Assembly (NCBI RefSeq): GCF_035083965.1 | Contig: NC_089724.1 | Location: forward strand, 10,100,910 to 10,164,909 | Source: Branchiostoma lanceolatum | Taxonomy: Eukaryota; Chordata; Leptocardii; Amphioxiformes; Branchiostomatidae | Length of the DNA stretch: 64,000 nucleotides | Reading direction: 5' to 3' | Shown here: positions 12,109 through 24,975 of the stretch, piece by piece | How positions within the stretch are numbered: the stretch's first letter is position 1 | Layout: every line of letters starts with the position of its first letter | The notes under the pieces: generated by a model | Databases searched by the model: none | Told to the model about the DNA's origin: nothing | The model's input: the letters and a program-made list of their open reading frames with translations, nothing else | Translations under genes and position numbers: made by a program

Positions 12109-15100
12109 TCAGCCACTGATGCAGAAGTACCCAGCCGGGCCGTCCTCCATACAGGTCCGCCCGGGACCGCAGGACGACTCGGTGCAGAATCCAGAAAGGC
12201 CAGTTTTCATTCGGGTTGGTACTGTAGTGGAAGAAATTCAATGTATATTGATACTGTCTATTCGGATGAATCAAAACTTTTCACAATTAAAGGTCACTTT
12301 CCTTATATTGCAAACGTTTAAGCCATGACTGAATGTCAAGAGACATAGGATGTCAGTGGTTCTTAGGCAGTGAGTTCAGCAGACATACACGTATCCATAA
12401 CTTAGACTTTACTCGGCCACAGCAAGTGAATTTTATGAATGACATCCTGCATGTCAGTGCATTCGTAATCATTGATTCTAGCCTGATTTTGAAATTAAAG
12501 AATAATATTTGTTCCGCTCCGGAGATGTTTAACATGCGAAAAAATATCGAAAATGGGAAAATATGTCGGATAGTAGCCTTGAGCGTACTTGTAGAAGTGA
12601 CTCTTTTGGGGCAGCTGTAATTTAGGCAGAACTTGATAAAATTTAGGCATTTTTTTTCACACATCTTATTTTTTCTCACACTGTCGCATTAGATTCGGAG
12701 TCTGCAAAGGATATCATCAGATTTACTTGCTGTGGCCTAACATACGAAAGCACAAGTAAACACATTGATATATATATATATATATGTTTGTTTGTTTGTA
12801 CTGTCATCAAAAGATCTTATACCTGTGCAATGGGCCGCTCCAATATGGACAATGCAGTCCCAATCAAACGGACAGGGGTTGGGGTCGCACGGGTTGACTG
12901 TGGGAATGGAAGGATTATAAGGCAAACTTGTAAAACCATTCTTTCAACATTTGTATATGAGAAACGCTATGGGTACAACACATCAAGTAAAGTCATACTG
13001 AAAGCATCAAAATTTGAGAAATGGTCTGTAATTTGCATATGTAAAGGCATTACCTGTCTCACAGTAGGTACCGGTGAATCCTTGAGGACAATCGCAATGG
13101 ACAATGGAATCGCTAAAACAAGAGGTGCATATTCCTCCGTTCTGACACAAGTCCGGCTGGCATTGCAAAGCGTCTGTAGGTACATGAAAGACATGCTTTG
13201 AGCAAACAGTTTATACGTGAAGTATTGCTGACAAATTCCTGAACTTGAATTACTTTTTTAGGTTTTTGGTTTCATGACGTTGTCGCAGAAATACTTAGTC
13301 TACCAATGGGCAACACAGTCGATTTCCCATGACCGTATCGACCTGGATGTTGTAATTAAATGCATGCATCTACTCACCGGATTCACAGATGTAGTTGTGT
13401 TGCTCCAGACAGGAATGGTCGGTCCCCATATAGTTCATAGAGCTGTCCAACAGCACACAGTCGTGGTACATCCAGGAGGGCACTTTAACAAATAGAGCAT
13501 TCAAGAGAGAAATTCAGTTTTAGAATTCACCCACGACTCAATTGACAACATAAACCTTTCATATCTTTTGCGTCCTATCTCTAATGATCTTTATGAACTT
13601 CATTGTTTACTTGCATTTAAAAATCTCAATTAACCGCTAGTACCAGATCCTCCTGCGACGTTGGCGATCCAAAACGATACGTCATGCACATGGTTGAGGG
13701 AGCTGACCAACATCTGCTGTTGTGCAGTTTCCTGAATATTCACTAGGTGCCCCCCCTTATTGTGACACACAGTAGAGGCATCCGGATTGGTCATGCTGTC
13801 GTCAGAGAACCAATAACACGTGTCACCATGAAGAACTAAGAATAATGAAACAAAAGAAGGTATTCGTTACACAGCGAACAATAGAAAGATACGGGTTTAA
13901 ATACACTGTTTCTTCATAGGCATCACTGAAAAGGCAATGTGTTACATCTTAGGTGCGGAGAAATTTGTTTGTTCCTAGACGCGAGTGAACGTTCCTTGTA
14001 ATTCGTGAAAAGTATCATATGGACACACTCAAAACCAATGGCAAACGGACATGTTTTAAAAAGACAATGAGGAGTACGTATCAAAGAGAAGAAAGAAGGA
14101 AAATAGTACTTCATTTCAGAGATAGGAGTATCTCAATTCAGGCAAAAATGATATCGAAAATAAAATAATAAAAAAATAAAAAATAAAAACAGACGAGTTG
14201 ATGAAGGCATTTACCTATTCCACAGTTCCGTCCTGTTGTCTGTGGGGGGCAGGTACAGGTGTAGCTGTTCAAAGCATCCTGGCAGGTCCCTCCTGACAAA
14301 CAAGGATTGTTCGCACAGCTTTCAGTCACTACAGGAAAGGAAAGGTCAAGAAAAAAGGTCATTTCACTGTGTTTTCTTGGATGCTATCTACTTAATACTG
14401 GTACTGCGAAACGTGGCATAAGACACGCCACTTGCAAAGCTGCAGCGAATCTTTTAAAACTTACAATTAGTAAAAAAACCCACAAATAATAGTATGGAAG
14501 GAAGCATATGTCTGAAGTGTCTATTATCGTATACGTAAGGGCCCTGTCACACTTGTGCGTGTATACAAGTCTGCATGAATTGCGTATAAACAGTTTTTTT
14601 TAAGGGTTAAGTTTGCAGCCGAAGAAGTAATTCCCTAGGTTCGATAACTAGGCTGCACAGCGGTGGGTCAAAGTAGAAAACAACTTCTTTCCTGCAAACT
14701 TTATATAAACCAAAAAAAGTTCATGCGCAACTCATACGCACTTGACTATACGCACAAGTCATTACAAAATATCCCTTTAACTTATCCATTTGCAGGATCT
14801 AGGAGACGTCATGATGTATGTCGTCAGTTTTTTTCATAATTTCGCATCAAATTCATAGTAGACTGCATTACTACATAGAACAAGCTGGTGCAAATGGAAA
14901 ATATGATATATACAAGGATAACTGTAAGTTCCTACATACAACGAATTTGTCAAACAAAACATGATAAACGATTTCTTAGAACAGAATCGAAATCGAATGT
15001 GCCATGATTATAAATCACCATACATCTATCACAGTAATCGCCTGTCCAGCCATCATCACACCAACAGACTGCTAAACTGCTGCTGTACTGGGCGCAGCGG

Positions 15101-18100
15101 CCATGGACACACGGGGAGGCAATGCATTCCGCGACTGAAGAAAAAAAAAAAGAAAGTAATGTTCATGCGCTCTGTTCTGTTCCAACTATTTTTAAACATA
15201 TGTGCCTCAATACTGAATTGACTATGACTAGTTTTCATCCACATCCCATATGACTTTGTGAATCATACCATTATTGATGAATAACCGAACAATGCAAAAA
15301 AAAAGCACCACCTTATTCCAGGGGATCATTGCTAAAGCAAACATACATTTCGGCCATGTTTACAATGCGAAATCAACGTCAACATAAAACACATGCTCGA
15401 TATATGGACAGTATTCGCGTGAATTCTAGATGTCGGCGCAAAGCTCTAGCAACTCGTCGTCCACGTTGTACCTGTAATAGCCACGAAGCTGTCATCGAAA
15501 TATCATCTGAAGTTCTAGGTTTTGTTAACAATTTTATTCATACTTTCATCATGTACAATTTATCATTTTTCAAGACTTGCTTTGATTATTCACTGACACA
15601 TGCAGAAATTCTATTTCAACTTTGCAATAAACAAGAGTCAGAATAATTAACTGTCATAAGATCTATTTCATCAGATAAAGAGACCTCTACCTGTGTGACT
15701 TGTTCGTAACTTCCTTCAGCTTAGTTTTGAGAGAAATTTCCTACATGTGCTGTATGTGGAAGTTTACACAAATTGTTTCTTTACCTGCACAAAGAGCGTA
15801 CAGGTCGTAGTATGATTCTCCAGACACCAGGCCGCTCTCTCCGTATATCACCGCTCCGCTTTCAGATCTTGCGTGGTACACAACAGTGCCGTTCAGAACC
15901 AGGCAGTCGGAGGCATCGGTGGTTCCGCACAGGTGGTAGGAGAGAATCTCTGTGGTTCTACATGTGATATCTGCATGGTCGAAACTGATACAGCTAGAGG
16001 AATAGTAAAGTGATGAATCACATGTCCCATGACCTGTGTACCAGCAGGGATAGCTCATTCCTGCATACCCACAGGTGTACCGGACTTCAGTATCCGTCAT
16101 CTGCCCGTCAGCACGAACTTTGTAGAACATCCATCCCTCATAGGTCACCAGGTACTGTTGGTGTACTTTGGAAAGAAATATTTCAGTAGTGGTAACGTAG
16201 CACTACCAGTCATGATGCACCACCAATTATCGTCCAATTTGGGTCATACAAATATGACCAGGTGTATTATGTAAAATTGAGTTCCCATGAGCAATAAAGA
16301 ACGACTGGTATGATCCTTAGTTGCATCTCCTTTATACAAAATAATGGAATGTCTGAAGTCGGGACAAGTTCCCTGGAATCGTTATGCATGACGTATTTCA
16401 CATGTAATTCGACACCACGCACTGCATGTTTTTCTAACTCGCACAATAGCTATCATATTTCAAAAGTAGCTGACGTTAAACCTTTCTTTGATATTCAATA
16501 TCTATTGCGATTCGAGGCATGAAACTCTTACTAGTTTTACGAAGGTTTGGTACAACCAAGCGACCCATTCACCTACGCTACATTTTCGCACGTCAAAACA
16601 TTATTGCAATGCGTTTATCACGTGAACTTCACGTGCCACTCGGCGTGGTTGAAATTGATTGAACGATATTATTATCTTTAATAGCATTTAGCAAGCGATG
16701 GGACAAATAGAGTTCGTCTGTAGACTACTTTGAACAATTTATGTGCATTTCGTTATTAGACATGTTCTTCAAGTAGATCGCTAGAAGCAGAAAGACTCAA
16801 GTGAACGATTATGGGTAACCCTATCAAAGTTATTCATCGTTAGACCTCTGTATAAATACATGCTCGCACGGCGTTATACAGGTGGAGAAAAGGTTACAGA
16901 AGATTTTCATTTTAAAAGAGCTGATATTTCGACCACCGCCCAGCTCCCGACCACCACCCTGCACCCGATCACCTCCCTGCACCCGACCACCGCCCTGCAC
17001 CCCACCACCGCCCTGCACCCGACCTCCGCCCAGCTCCTGACCACCGCCCAGCTCCTGACCACCGCCCTGCTCCCGACCACCGCCCAGCTCCCGACCACCG
17101 CCCTGCACCCGTCCACCGCCCAGCTCCTGACCACAGCCCTGCTCCCGACCACCGCCCTGCTCCCGACCACCGCCCAGCACCCGTCCACCGCTCTGCTCCC
17201 CACCACCGCCCAGCTCCCGACCACCGCCCTGCACCCGTCCACCGCCCTGCTCCCGACCACCTCCCTGCTCCCGACCACCGCCCTGCACCCGTCCACCGCC
17301 CTGCTCCCGACCACCTCCCTGCTCCCGACCACCGCCCTGCACCCGACCACCGCCCTGCACCCCACCACCGCTCTGCACCCGTCCACCGCCCAGCACCCGT
17401 CCACCGCCCAGCTCCTGACCACCGCCCTGCTCCCGACCACCGCCCAGCTCCCGACCACCGCCCTGCTCCCGACCACCGCCCAGCTCCCGACCACCGCCCA
17501 GCTCCCGACCACCGCCCAGCTCCCGTCCACCGCCCAGCTCCCGACCACTGCCTAGCTCCCGACCACCTCCCAGCTCCCGACCACCGCCCAGCTCCCGTCC
17601 ACCGCCCAGCTCCCGACCACTGCCTAGCTCCCGACCACCGCCCAGCTCCCGTCCACCGCCCTGCACCCGTCCACCGCCCTGCACCCGACCACCGCCCTGC
17701 ACCCCACAACCGCTCTGCACCCGTCCACCGCCCAGCACCCGTCCACCGCCCAGCTCCCGTCCACCGCTCTGCTCCCCACCACCGCCCAGCTCCCGACCAC
17801 CGCCCTGCACCCGTCCACCGCCCTGCTCCCGACCACCGCCCTGCTCCCGACCACCGCCCTGCACCCGACCACCGCCCTGCCCCCACCACCGCTCTGCACC
17901 CGTCCACCGCCCAGCACCCGTCCACCGCCCAGCTCCTGACCACCGCCCTGCTCCCGACCACCGCCCTGCTCCCGTCCACCGCTCTGCTCCCGACCACCGC
18001 CCTGCACCCGTCCACCGCTCTGCTCCCGACCACCGCCCTGCACCCGTCCACCGCTCTGCTCCCCACCAACGCCCAGCTCCCGACCACCGCCTAGCTCCCG

Positions 18101-21100
18101 TCCACCGCCCAGCACCCCACCACCGCTCTGCACCCGACCTCCGCCCAGCTCCTGACCACCGCCCTGCTCCCGACCACTGCCCAGCTCCCGACCCCCGCCC
18201 AGCTCCCGACCACCGCCCTGCTCCCGACCACTGCCCAGCTCCCGACCCCCGCCCAGCTCCCGACCACCGCCCAGCTCCCGACCACCGCCCAGCTCCCGAC
18301 CACCGCCCAGCTCCCGTCCACCGCCCAGCTCCCGACCACTGCCTAGCTCCCGACCACCTCCCAGCTCCCGACCACCGCCCAGCTCCCGTCCACCGCCCAG
18401 CTCCCGACCACTGCCTAGCTCCCGACCACCGCCCAGCTCCCGTCCACCGCCCTGCACCCGTCCACCGCCCTGCACCCGTCCACCGCCCTGCACCCCACCA
18501 CCGCTCTGCACCCGACCACCGCCCAGCTCCCGACCACCACCCTGCTCCCGACCACCGCCCTGCACCCGTCCACCGCCCTGCTCCCGACCACCGCCCTGCA
18601 CCCGTCCACCGCCCTGCTCCCGACCACCGCCCAGCTCCCGACCACCTCCCAGCTCCCGACCACCGCCCTGCTCCCGACCACCGCCCTGCACCCGTCCACC
18701 GCCCTGCACCCGTCCACCGCCCTGCACCCTACCACCGCTCTGCTCCCGACCACCGCCCAGCTCCCGACCACCGCCCAGCTCCCGACCACCGCCCTGCTCC
18801 CGACCACCGCCCTGCACCCGTCCACCGCCCTGCTCCCGACCACCTCCCAGCTCCCGACCACCGCCCAGCTCCCGACCACCGCCCTGCACCCGTCCACCGC
18901 CCTGCTCCCGACCACCGCCCTGCTCCCGTCCACCGCCCAGCTCCCGACCACCGCTCTGCACCCGTCCACCGCCCTGCTCCCGACCACCGCCCAGCTCCCG
19001 TCCACCGCCCTGCTCCCGACCACCGCCCTGCGCCCGTCCACCGCCCAGCTCCCGACCGCCGCCCAGCTCCCGTCCACCGCTCTGCTCCCGACCACCGCCC
19101 TGCTCCCGTCCACCGCCCTGCTCCCGACCACCGCCCAGCACCCGACCACCGCCCAGCTCCTGACCACCTCCCAGCTCCCGACCACCGCTCTGCTCCCCAC
19201 CACCGCCCAGCTCCCGACCACCGCCCAGCACCCGTCCACCGCCCTGCTCCCGACCACCGCCCTGCACCCGTCCACCGCCCTGCTCCCGACCACCGCCCTG
19301 CTCCTGACCACTGCCTAGCTCCCGACGTTAAACGTTAGCAGGTGAGAACAATACTTGGTTGTGTACAAAGAACCTCCTATATCCTGTACATCAATGATAT
19401 CGACAAAGGCATAACATCCAAGCTACGTCTCTTTGCAGATGATTGTCTAATATATCGCCCCATACACACTGACATAGACCAACAAACTCTCCAAAGCGAC
19501 CTAGACAGTCTGTGCGCCTGGTCAGATACCTGGCAATTAAGATTCAATGTAAAGAAATGTTGTATATTGCATGTACACAAACCCAAAAGGTCACCACATC
19601 ACACGCCGTACACAATGTTTTCAGAACCGCTTGTGACCAACAGGCAACACTCCTACCTAGGGATTATACTTTCACAAGATCTCAAGTGGACAGCACATGT
19701 CAACTCCGTCACCTCCAAAGCAAACAGAACACTGGGATTCTTGAAGCGTAACTTAAGGGAGGCCAACAGACAGGTAAGGCCTAAAGCGTACACCTCGCTA
19801 GTTAGACCCCAACTAGAATATGCCGCTACAGCCTGGGGTCCCCAAAAACGACAGCAAGCACAAACAAACGTATCACAGGAGAAGTTAGAATCTGTACAAA
19901 GACGGGCAGCCAGGTGGGTACATAATGATTACAGATACAGCACCAGCGTCACACAACTCATGCATAACCTAGGGTGGCCGTCACTACACGACCGCAGAAC
20001 ATTTGCACGCTTGGTTCTTTTCTAAAAAGCGCTCAACAATTTAGTCGCCATTCCCCTACAGGATTATGCCACCCATAACACCAACAACATAAGAGGCCAT
20101 CCGCTCCGATACCAGACTCACTACTGCAGAACTGACTCATATAGAGGCAGCTACATCCCAAGAACAATAGTAGAATGCAACATTTTACCTCCCAACTTAG
20201 TCACAACATCAACACTACCGAAGTTCAGGTCGGGATTGCCCAACATATGGGCCTTCCCACCTCCCAGTAGCCCTTTTTGTTTGCTAAGGCACTTTTATAC
20301 TATATTATTTTTCACACATTAGTTTAGACGTATTTCACTTTTTTGCATTGTTTTGTTTTGTTTTGTTGAGCACCACTTCCACCACCGGCCGCACTTAGCC
20401 ATGCACCCTAGGCATGATGCCCCATATTGTTTTTTTCCCCAGTATATTTAATACTAATACTAAGACTAAAGGAGGCCTACGGGAGGAACTTTCTGGCACC
20501 TGAGCCCTCGCCCTACCACCCCCGCGAGCAGACAAAGCGCACATCTAATCAAACTTCACAGTTTTTGACGGGTAACTTAAGCATTCGCCTTTTTTTACAT
20601 AGTTTTAATTGCATATGTCACCAATATACAATGACACTAAAATACTAATTACTGAAATCCCGAAAGGTAGTGGATGCTACCTGAAACGTGACCGTTTCCA
20701 AATCCACCCGGATGCTCAAGGAACCGTTTATTGCGTATCCTCTTACCTGGATGTCTAACCTTCATCGACGCAATTTTTCGGTATTCATTCAGCACTTAAT
20801 CAGCAATACATAGTCATCTATTCAAATAGGAGCTAGATGTGATAGACTGTATCTGCACTTGTAATTGTATGGGAATGTTAGAAGCAGCCTGCAGCAGTTA
20901 CTGCTCACCTGCGCACAGTGTGTACTTGTTGGCGTAGTTTTTCCCGTCTATGTCCAATTGGCTGGTCTCAAAGTCCACACCCAAGGCGCCATCGTCAATG
21001 TCAGTGTAGCGGTTTTCTGGGTAGCGCAGGAAGATGTCGTCAAGAGGCTGGCAGTGTTGGGGTTGATTGGTTCCACACAGGGATTGAGACAGGACGCCCA

Positions 21101-22670
21101 GTGTACGGCAGCTGATGATATCAGGAACATCAAGTTTGACGCATGGTGATGCCCAGTGATCGTTGCACGTTCCATAACCTGTTTCATGGCACATAACCCT
21201 CATCCCGATATTCTCACAAGCGGCCCTGACATTGTAATTTATCATATTTCCTGGCACACGAACTTTGTAGAAATCTGTTCCGTCCACTGTGGCCAAGTAC
21301 CCTTTGGATAAAAAAACAAACCATCTATAAGTCATTTCATTATTGTCTGAATTCAGAAAACCTTGCTCCACAGACATGCTTAGTATCTCTGACAGTAAAT
21401 TTATCTTTGAATATCCCGGCAGAGATCGAACTTTTCGACGGCTTATTGCCTCAATACAAATTCTTGTTAGGTTTCGGGCTGTCTGATATCCATAATGGCG
21501 ATATCCATAAAACAAAGGAGTGTCATAAAACAAAGGAGTGTGAATTTCCGAAGGGTGGGCGGCGTCACTCAAAAAAGTGGTCATTTTCGTTTTTAATCAA
21601 AATAATCCATTCTTGTAAATATGTTGCTGATATCACCGAGAGATCAAATTCAGATCACGATTAGATTTAATACGGCTTTTAATGTCCTCCTTTGTTTTTG
21701 GTCGTGTGAAGGTCGGGGGGGGGGGAAATTCGCCTCAAAGTTTCAGTTTTCAATCAAAGTTTTGAGTTTGTGGAAAGGAATCTGTTGGTGTCATCGGCAA
21801 AGAGTATAGAATAAAGTATTGCTATGTTACGGACCAAGTGCACAGAATAAATGAGTGTGCTTCGTAAGACCGGGTCAAGTATGTGACGTTACAGATCAGG
21901 TGAGCAGAACTAAGCGTGAACTTCGTATATCGTGTTTCTTTTTGAGCTACAGTTCAATTTTTCTGGAGATATGACGAGTTTGGCCCGCTTGGATGTGATT
22001 ATGACGCGGTACCCTGTCATTTGCATCTGAATGTCAGGCGTAAAAACTTGAGTCACTTCTTGCCACCTGCACCCAACGTTGAACGACCAACGAAATAAAA
22101 ATGAACCCGGGGACAAAGTCGGGCTTCACGAGGCCCCCGGCAATGATTGTTCTTGTCATTATTCCATATGTAAATATACTATGCAAACGATGCCTTTGAT
22201 AGACGACGTTGAATAGCATCAGCATTACATGATGATTTGTTTTCCTTTGCTGGCAACTATTAAAGAGGACTTAAGCTCTGCCCAAAAAACGACAATATAA
22301 TTTGTGTGACTGTGTTTACAAAGCTTGAGCCCCGGCCCCTTCACACTTGTGTGTATATTCAAGTCCGCATGAGTTGTGTATTAACACTTTTTTTTGGTTT
22401 ATGTGAAGTTTGAGGCCGAAAAAGTTATTTCTTTGCTTTGCTTCGATAACTACGCTGCACAAAGGTGCGTTAAAATAGAAAACAACTTCTGTCCCGCAAA
22501 CTTTACCTAAAGCAAAACATATCAATACATACACAACCCATGCGCACATGCAAATACGGACAAGTGTAAGAGGGCCGGCCCTTTAGCCCTTATGTTCGTA
22601 ACATGTACTTACTTTCCACAGAGGCTGGTAAGGCGTTGGCGGCCCCGATGAGGAGAAGGAGTGCCCACAT
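12109..22670 (-). CDS. Gene C: secreted 8-Cys module / EGF / C-type-lectin-like protein
   Basis: Ten exons, all introns phase 1: 22670-22613, 21301-20909, 16165-15785, 15134-15024, 14328-14215, 13835-13635, 13482-13378, 13173-13054, 12897-12823 and 12221-12109; 556 aa. Same order as gene B: signal peptide (MWALLLLIGAANALPASVE), two 8-Cys modules, two EGFs (CIASPCVHGRC; CANNPCLSGGTC), split lectin-like domain (CYWFSDD, VCHNKGGHLVNI, then CVLLDSS...CLEQHNYIC), EGF (CQNGGIC), 25-residue motif (CDPNPCPFDWDC) and Cys-rich tail. Several exon lengths equal those of B (114, 120, 75, 113 nt). No classic calcium/sugar motif is seen. The intron between the two 8-Cys modules is ~4.7 kb and holds the minisatellite and a LINE. 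Joining the first two exons to the rest across that intron is inferred from phase and paralogy; two separate loci is the alternative. Confidence 0.8.
12768..12786. repeat. AT microsatellite
   Basis: A short run of alternating TA in a gene C intron, followed by a TTTG run. Confidence 0.8.
14539..14762. mobile_element. MITE, family with the copy at 22329-22582
   Basis: The left end GGGCCCTGTCACACTTGTGCG is mirrored by a right end ..CGCACAAGTC. The body shares order and words with 22329-22582 (AAGTTTG.RGCCGAA.AAGT, GATAACTA.GCTGCACA, GAAAACAACTTCT). Both copies lie in introns of gene C. The right boundary is approximate. Confidence 0.6.
16930..19324. repeat. 18-bp GC-rich minisatellite, ~133 units
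   Basis: The unit is CCCAGCTCCCGACCACCG with a few recurring variants (TGCACC or TGCTCC for AGCTCC; GTCC for GACC). It lies in the large intron of gene C. A block with the rare variant CCACTGCCTAGCT followed by CCACCTCC appears at ~17541 and again at ~18332, an offset of 791 bp (44 units minus 1 nt, matching a 1-nt loss near 17880), which shows higher-order duplication. Because the unit is a multiple of three without stops, long open frames arise by chance; they are not genes. The gene C sense strand is the G-rich one. Confidence 0.95.
19342..20330 (+). mobile_element. 5'-truncated CR1-type LINE fragment
   Basis: The plus strand encodes the C-terminal part of a reverse transcriptase: ILYINDID, FADDCLIY (motif C), YLGIILSQDLKWTAHV, TSLVRPQLEYAATAW, RRAARWV. 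This style fits CR1/Jockey-group LINEs. A TAA at ~20023 interrupts the usual LVLFYKALNNL stretch, and coding similarity resumes after it (SYIPRTIVECNILP) to ~20270. It abuts the minisatellite on its left and lies antisense within the gene C intron. Inactive. Confidence 0.8.
22329..22582. mobile_element. MITE, second copy of the 14539-14762 family
   Basis: Left end GCCCCGGCCCCTTCACACTTGT and right end, read in reverse, GGGCCGGCCCTCTTACACTTGT form imperfect terminal inverted repeats. It lies in intron 1 of gene C, just downstream of the signal-peptide exon. Confidence 0.65.
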
Positions 22671-22750
22671 TTTTGCTGTCTGTTGAGTTGATTTCAGAAG
22701 CTTGATGTGTGAGCGGTTTGGTCTGTGTGAGACCATTTATAACTAGTTCC

Positions 22751-22770
22751 AAGGGCACGGGAATCACACA
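22751..22770 (-). promoter_or_regulatory. Shared upstream motif and TATA box of gene C
   Basis: On the minus strand this reads TGTGTGATTCCCGTGCCCTT, 81-100 bp before the ATG. GTTATAAATGG (~22734-22744) just downstream is a good TATA box. The leader ends ACTCAACAGACAGCAAAA before the ATG; gene D has almost the same leader (ACTCAACAGACAGCAGAG). Confidence 0.65.
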
Positions 22771-23895
22771 GCTGACAGGATTTATTTTTATCAACTATTT
22801 AAAAGACTTTGAGCAACCGCTCGGTTGGCTGACCGGGCAAATTTAGTCACGGATGACCGATGACCGATGACTTACATTTTGGTGTCAAGACTACAGAGAC
22901 TTAAGAAACCACATAAAGTCACCAAAAATCTCATCAGGCACCAGCAACATGTTTTGATATATGTCTCAAGCATATTTCGGGAGTAAACAGCACAAGTTCT
23001 TGGGAATTCTACAGAAATGTTCATGGTTTTATGTTCATGGTTTTCGCGGCAACCATCTCACCGCGAACTTAAAGCCACCGCAAACATCTTTGTCCAATAC
23101 TGTAGCAGTATGTGACTATAGCGCTGTCACGAACTTAAAACAACCGCGAACGCTTCAATTTCGCCTTAGCGCTAGATAAAAACCACGCGAACCTAAATGC
23201 ATTTCCAGCTTCAAGATTATGACACACGCCTTGAAATGTTAATAGACATAGTTTTTAGTGCCAGTGCCGTCTGTCATGCATTCCCTAAGCATATAAATGT
23301 CCTCCGAAGTATAGAATAATCTAAAAGTGAAAGAAACTGTCACGCCATCGCTGGAGCTAGCTAATCAAATTTCACATGGCCTTTTATCTGCCGCATTTCT
23401 TTATGTTCCGACATTCTCTTCCCGACATTGTTTGAACAGTAGGTATCCGAATATGTATCTGATGCTAAACATGGACTTAGAGTGTTTAACACCGGTAGCC
23501 TCCTTTCTATTGTCAACTGATCGATACCGCAAGCGTACATTTTGCTTGTGTAACGTCCGGGAGGAGAGATAGATCAGCTATATGGTGACATTGCCAAAAA
23601 CAAAATTGTCTGGAAATTTATACAGCTGTATTGAACAAAATTTGAGATATCTTAAGACTGTCCTATACATGTAGGACCTGTTGTAACATGAAATATTTTT
23701 ATATTAAACAGGTCTGTAATTTCTGCAAATGATTAGGAAACTAAATTATCAGGTATACATTTTCATTATGTTTGTAAAGTTTATTTACAAGATGAACAGT
23801 TTATTTAACAAGATGAATATTATTCTGAAGTATGGCTTCGCATTTCTCTACACTGTGGAACACATTCAGTTCTAAGTCTGACTTAAAGAATGAAA

Positions 23896-24115
23896 TCTTA
23901 AGTCAATCTATATCACTGGATTATGATTTGAAAATATCAAAAGTTTCAGATTTCCATCCGACATCTTTCAACGGTGATGAAAATAAATGTTTACCAAAGA
24001 CTAACGGAATATAGCGACATATGTATGTGCTATTTTCATCACTAATGAAAGATGTCGGATGGAAATCCGAAACGTCCGATATTTTCATATCATAATCCAG
24101 TGGTATGGATTGAAT
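23896..24115. repeat. Imperfect inverted repeat with ~85-bp arms
   Basis: The left arm (from CACTGGATTATGATTTGAAAA through CATCCGACATCTTTCA) is repeated in reverse complement on the right (TGAAAGATGTCGGATGG..CATAATCCAGTGG). Arms are ~23900-23985 and ~24030-24110. Likely a MITE or foldback element; no clear target duplication. Confidence 0.65.
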
Positions 24116-24845
24116 TGAAATTCTATTCAATTCCCTGGATGACTAATATTCACAAACGTAAGTCTGACATAAGTACCCAGAACATGTAATCTGATTATTT
24201 GTATGATAACAAAATTGGAATAGTACTCAAAATTACCCTTTTGCTATGATAGAAGCTGTGGGCCTTTTCCCTGCCTTTGGATAGGACTACCCATTTCAGG
24301 AGTAGCCAAGAATGAATTCTCCAAAATGTAAATGTACCAATTGAAAATGTTAAAAGGTACAGACATCGCCAGGGTGTATTTTTAACTCCACCCTTATTGT
24401 GACCGGACATCATGGCATGACGAGATCATCCACTCACTCTCCATTTTCAGACACATAGACCTAAGTTCGTCAAACGTCAAATCACTCTGTATATTCTTAC
24501 CCTTGTCAATTTGTGTTTATACAAATTACAGGCAACACTTCACAGCCACAAATCAATATGTTGATAACGTCGATAGACGTATCCATTGTGTCATGGTGAA
24601 AATGTTTCGAACCTAAAGCAAGGGGGAATTCTCTTCTCTGGAGCTAGTATATACGTAGTAGATAATACATAAACAAGTGTATTGTGAAAATACAAAGTGA
24701 AGAAATGTAAAGTTTATTTCCATGCATTGATATGTAAGATTTTGTTTGCTGGCGCTGTTAACGTAACTCTGGGCAAATTTCAAATGACTTCTGAGATAGG
24801 CAGATGTAACTGGATATGTTTGCAAATATGCGAGTGGCTCCTAGT

Positions 24846-24975
24846 CTCCAACCAGACCCAATAGATTGCAAAGACCGTATCCAACTGGAAGAAGGAGCTT
24901 GTAATGCAATCTCCAACCAGACCCAATAGATTGCAAAGACCGTATCCAACTGGAAGAAGGAGCTTGTAATGCAAT
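24846..24975. repeat. Recent 65-bp tandem duplication
   Basis: Two essentially identical 65-bp copies, 24846-24910 and 24911-24975, starting CTCCAACCAGACCC and ending GTAATGCAAT. Confidence 0.9.

Noticed and set aside
16830-19311. Several long open frames (up to 547 codons) over the GC-rich repeat
   Set aside because: They are by-products of an 18-bp stop-free minisatellite unit. Several frames are open on both strands, each giving a simple 6-residue repeat, and there is no splice or promoter context. The region lies inside a gene C intron.
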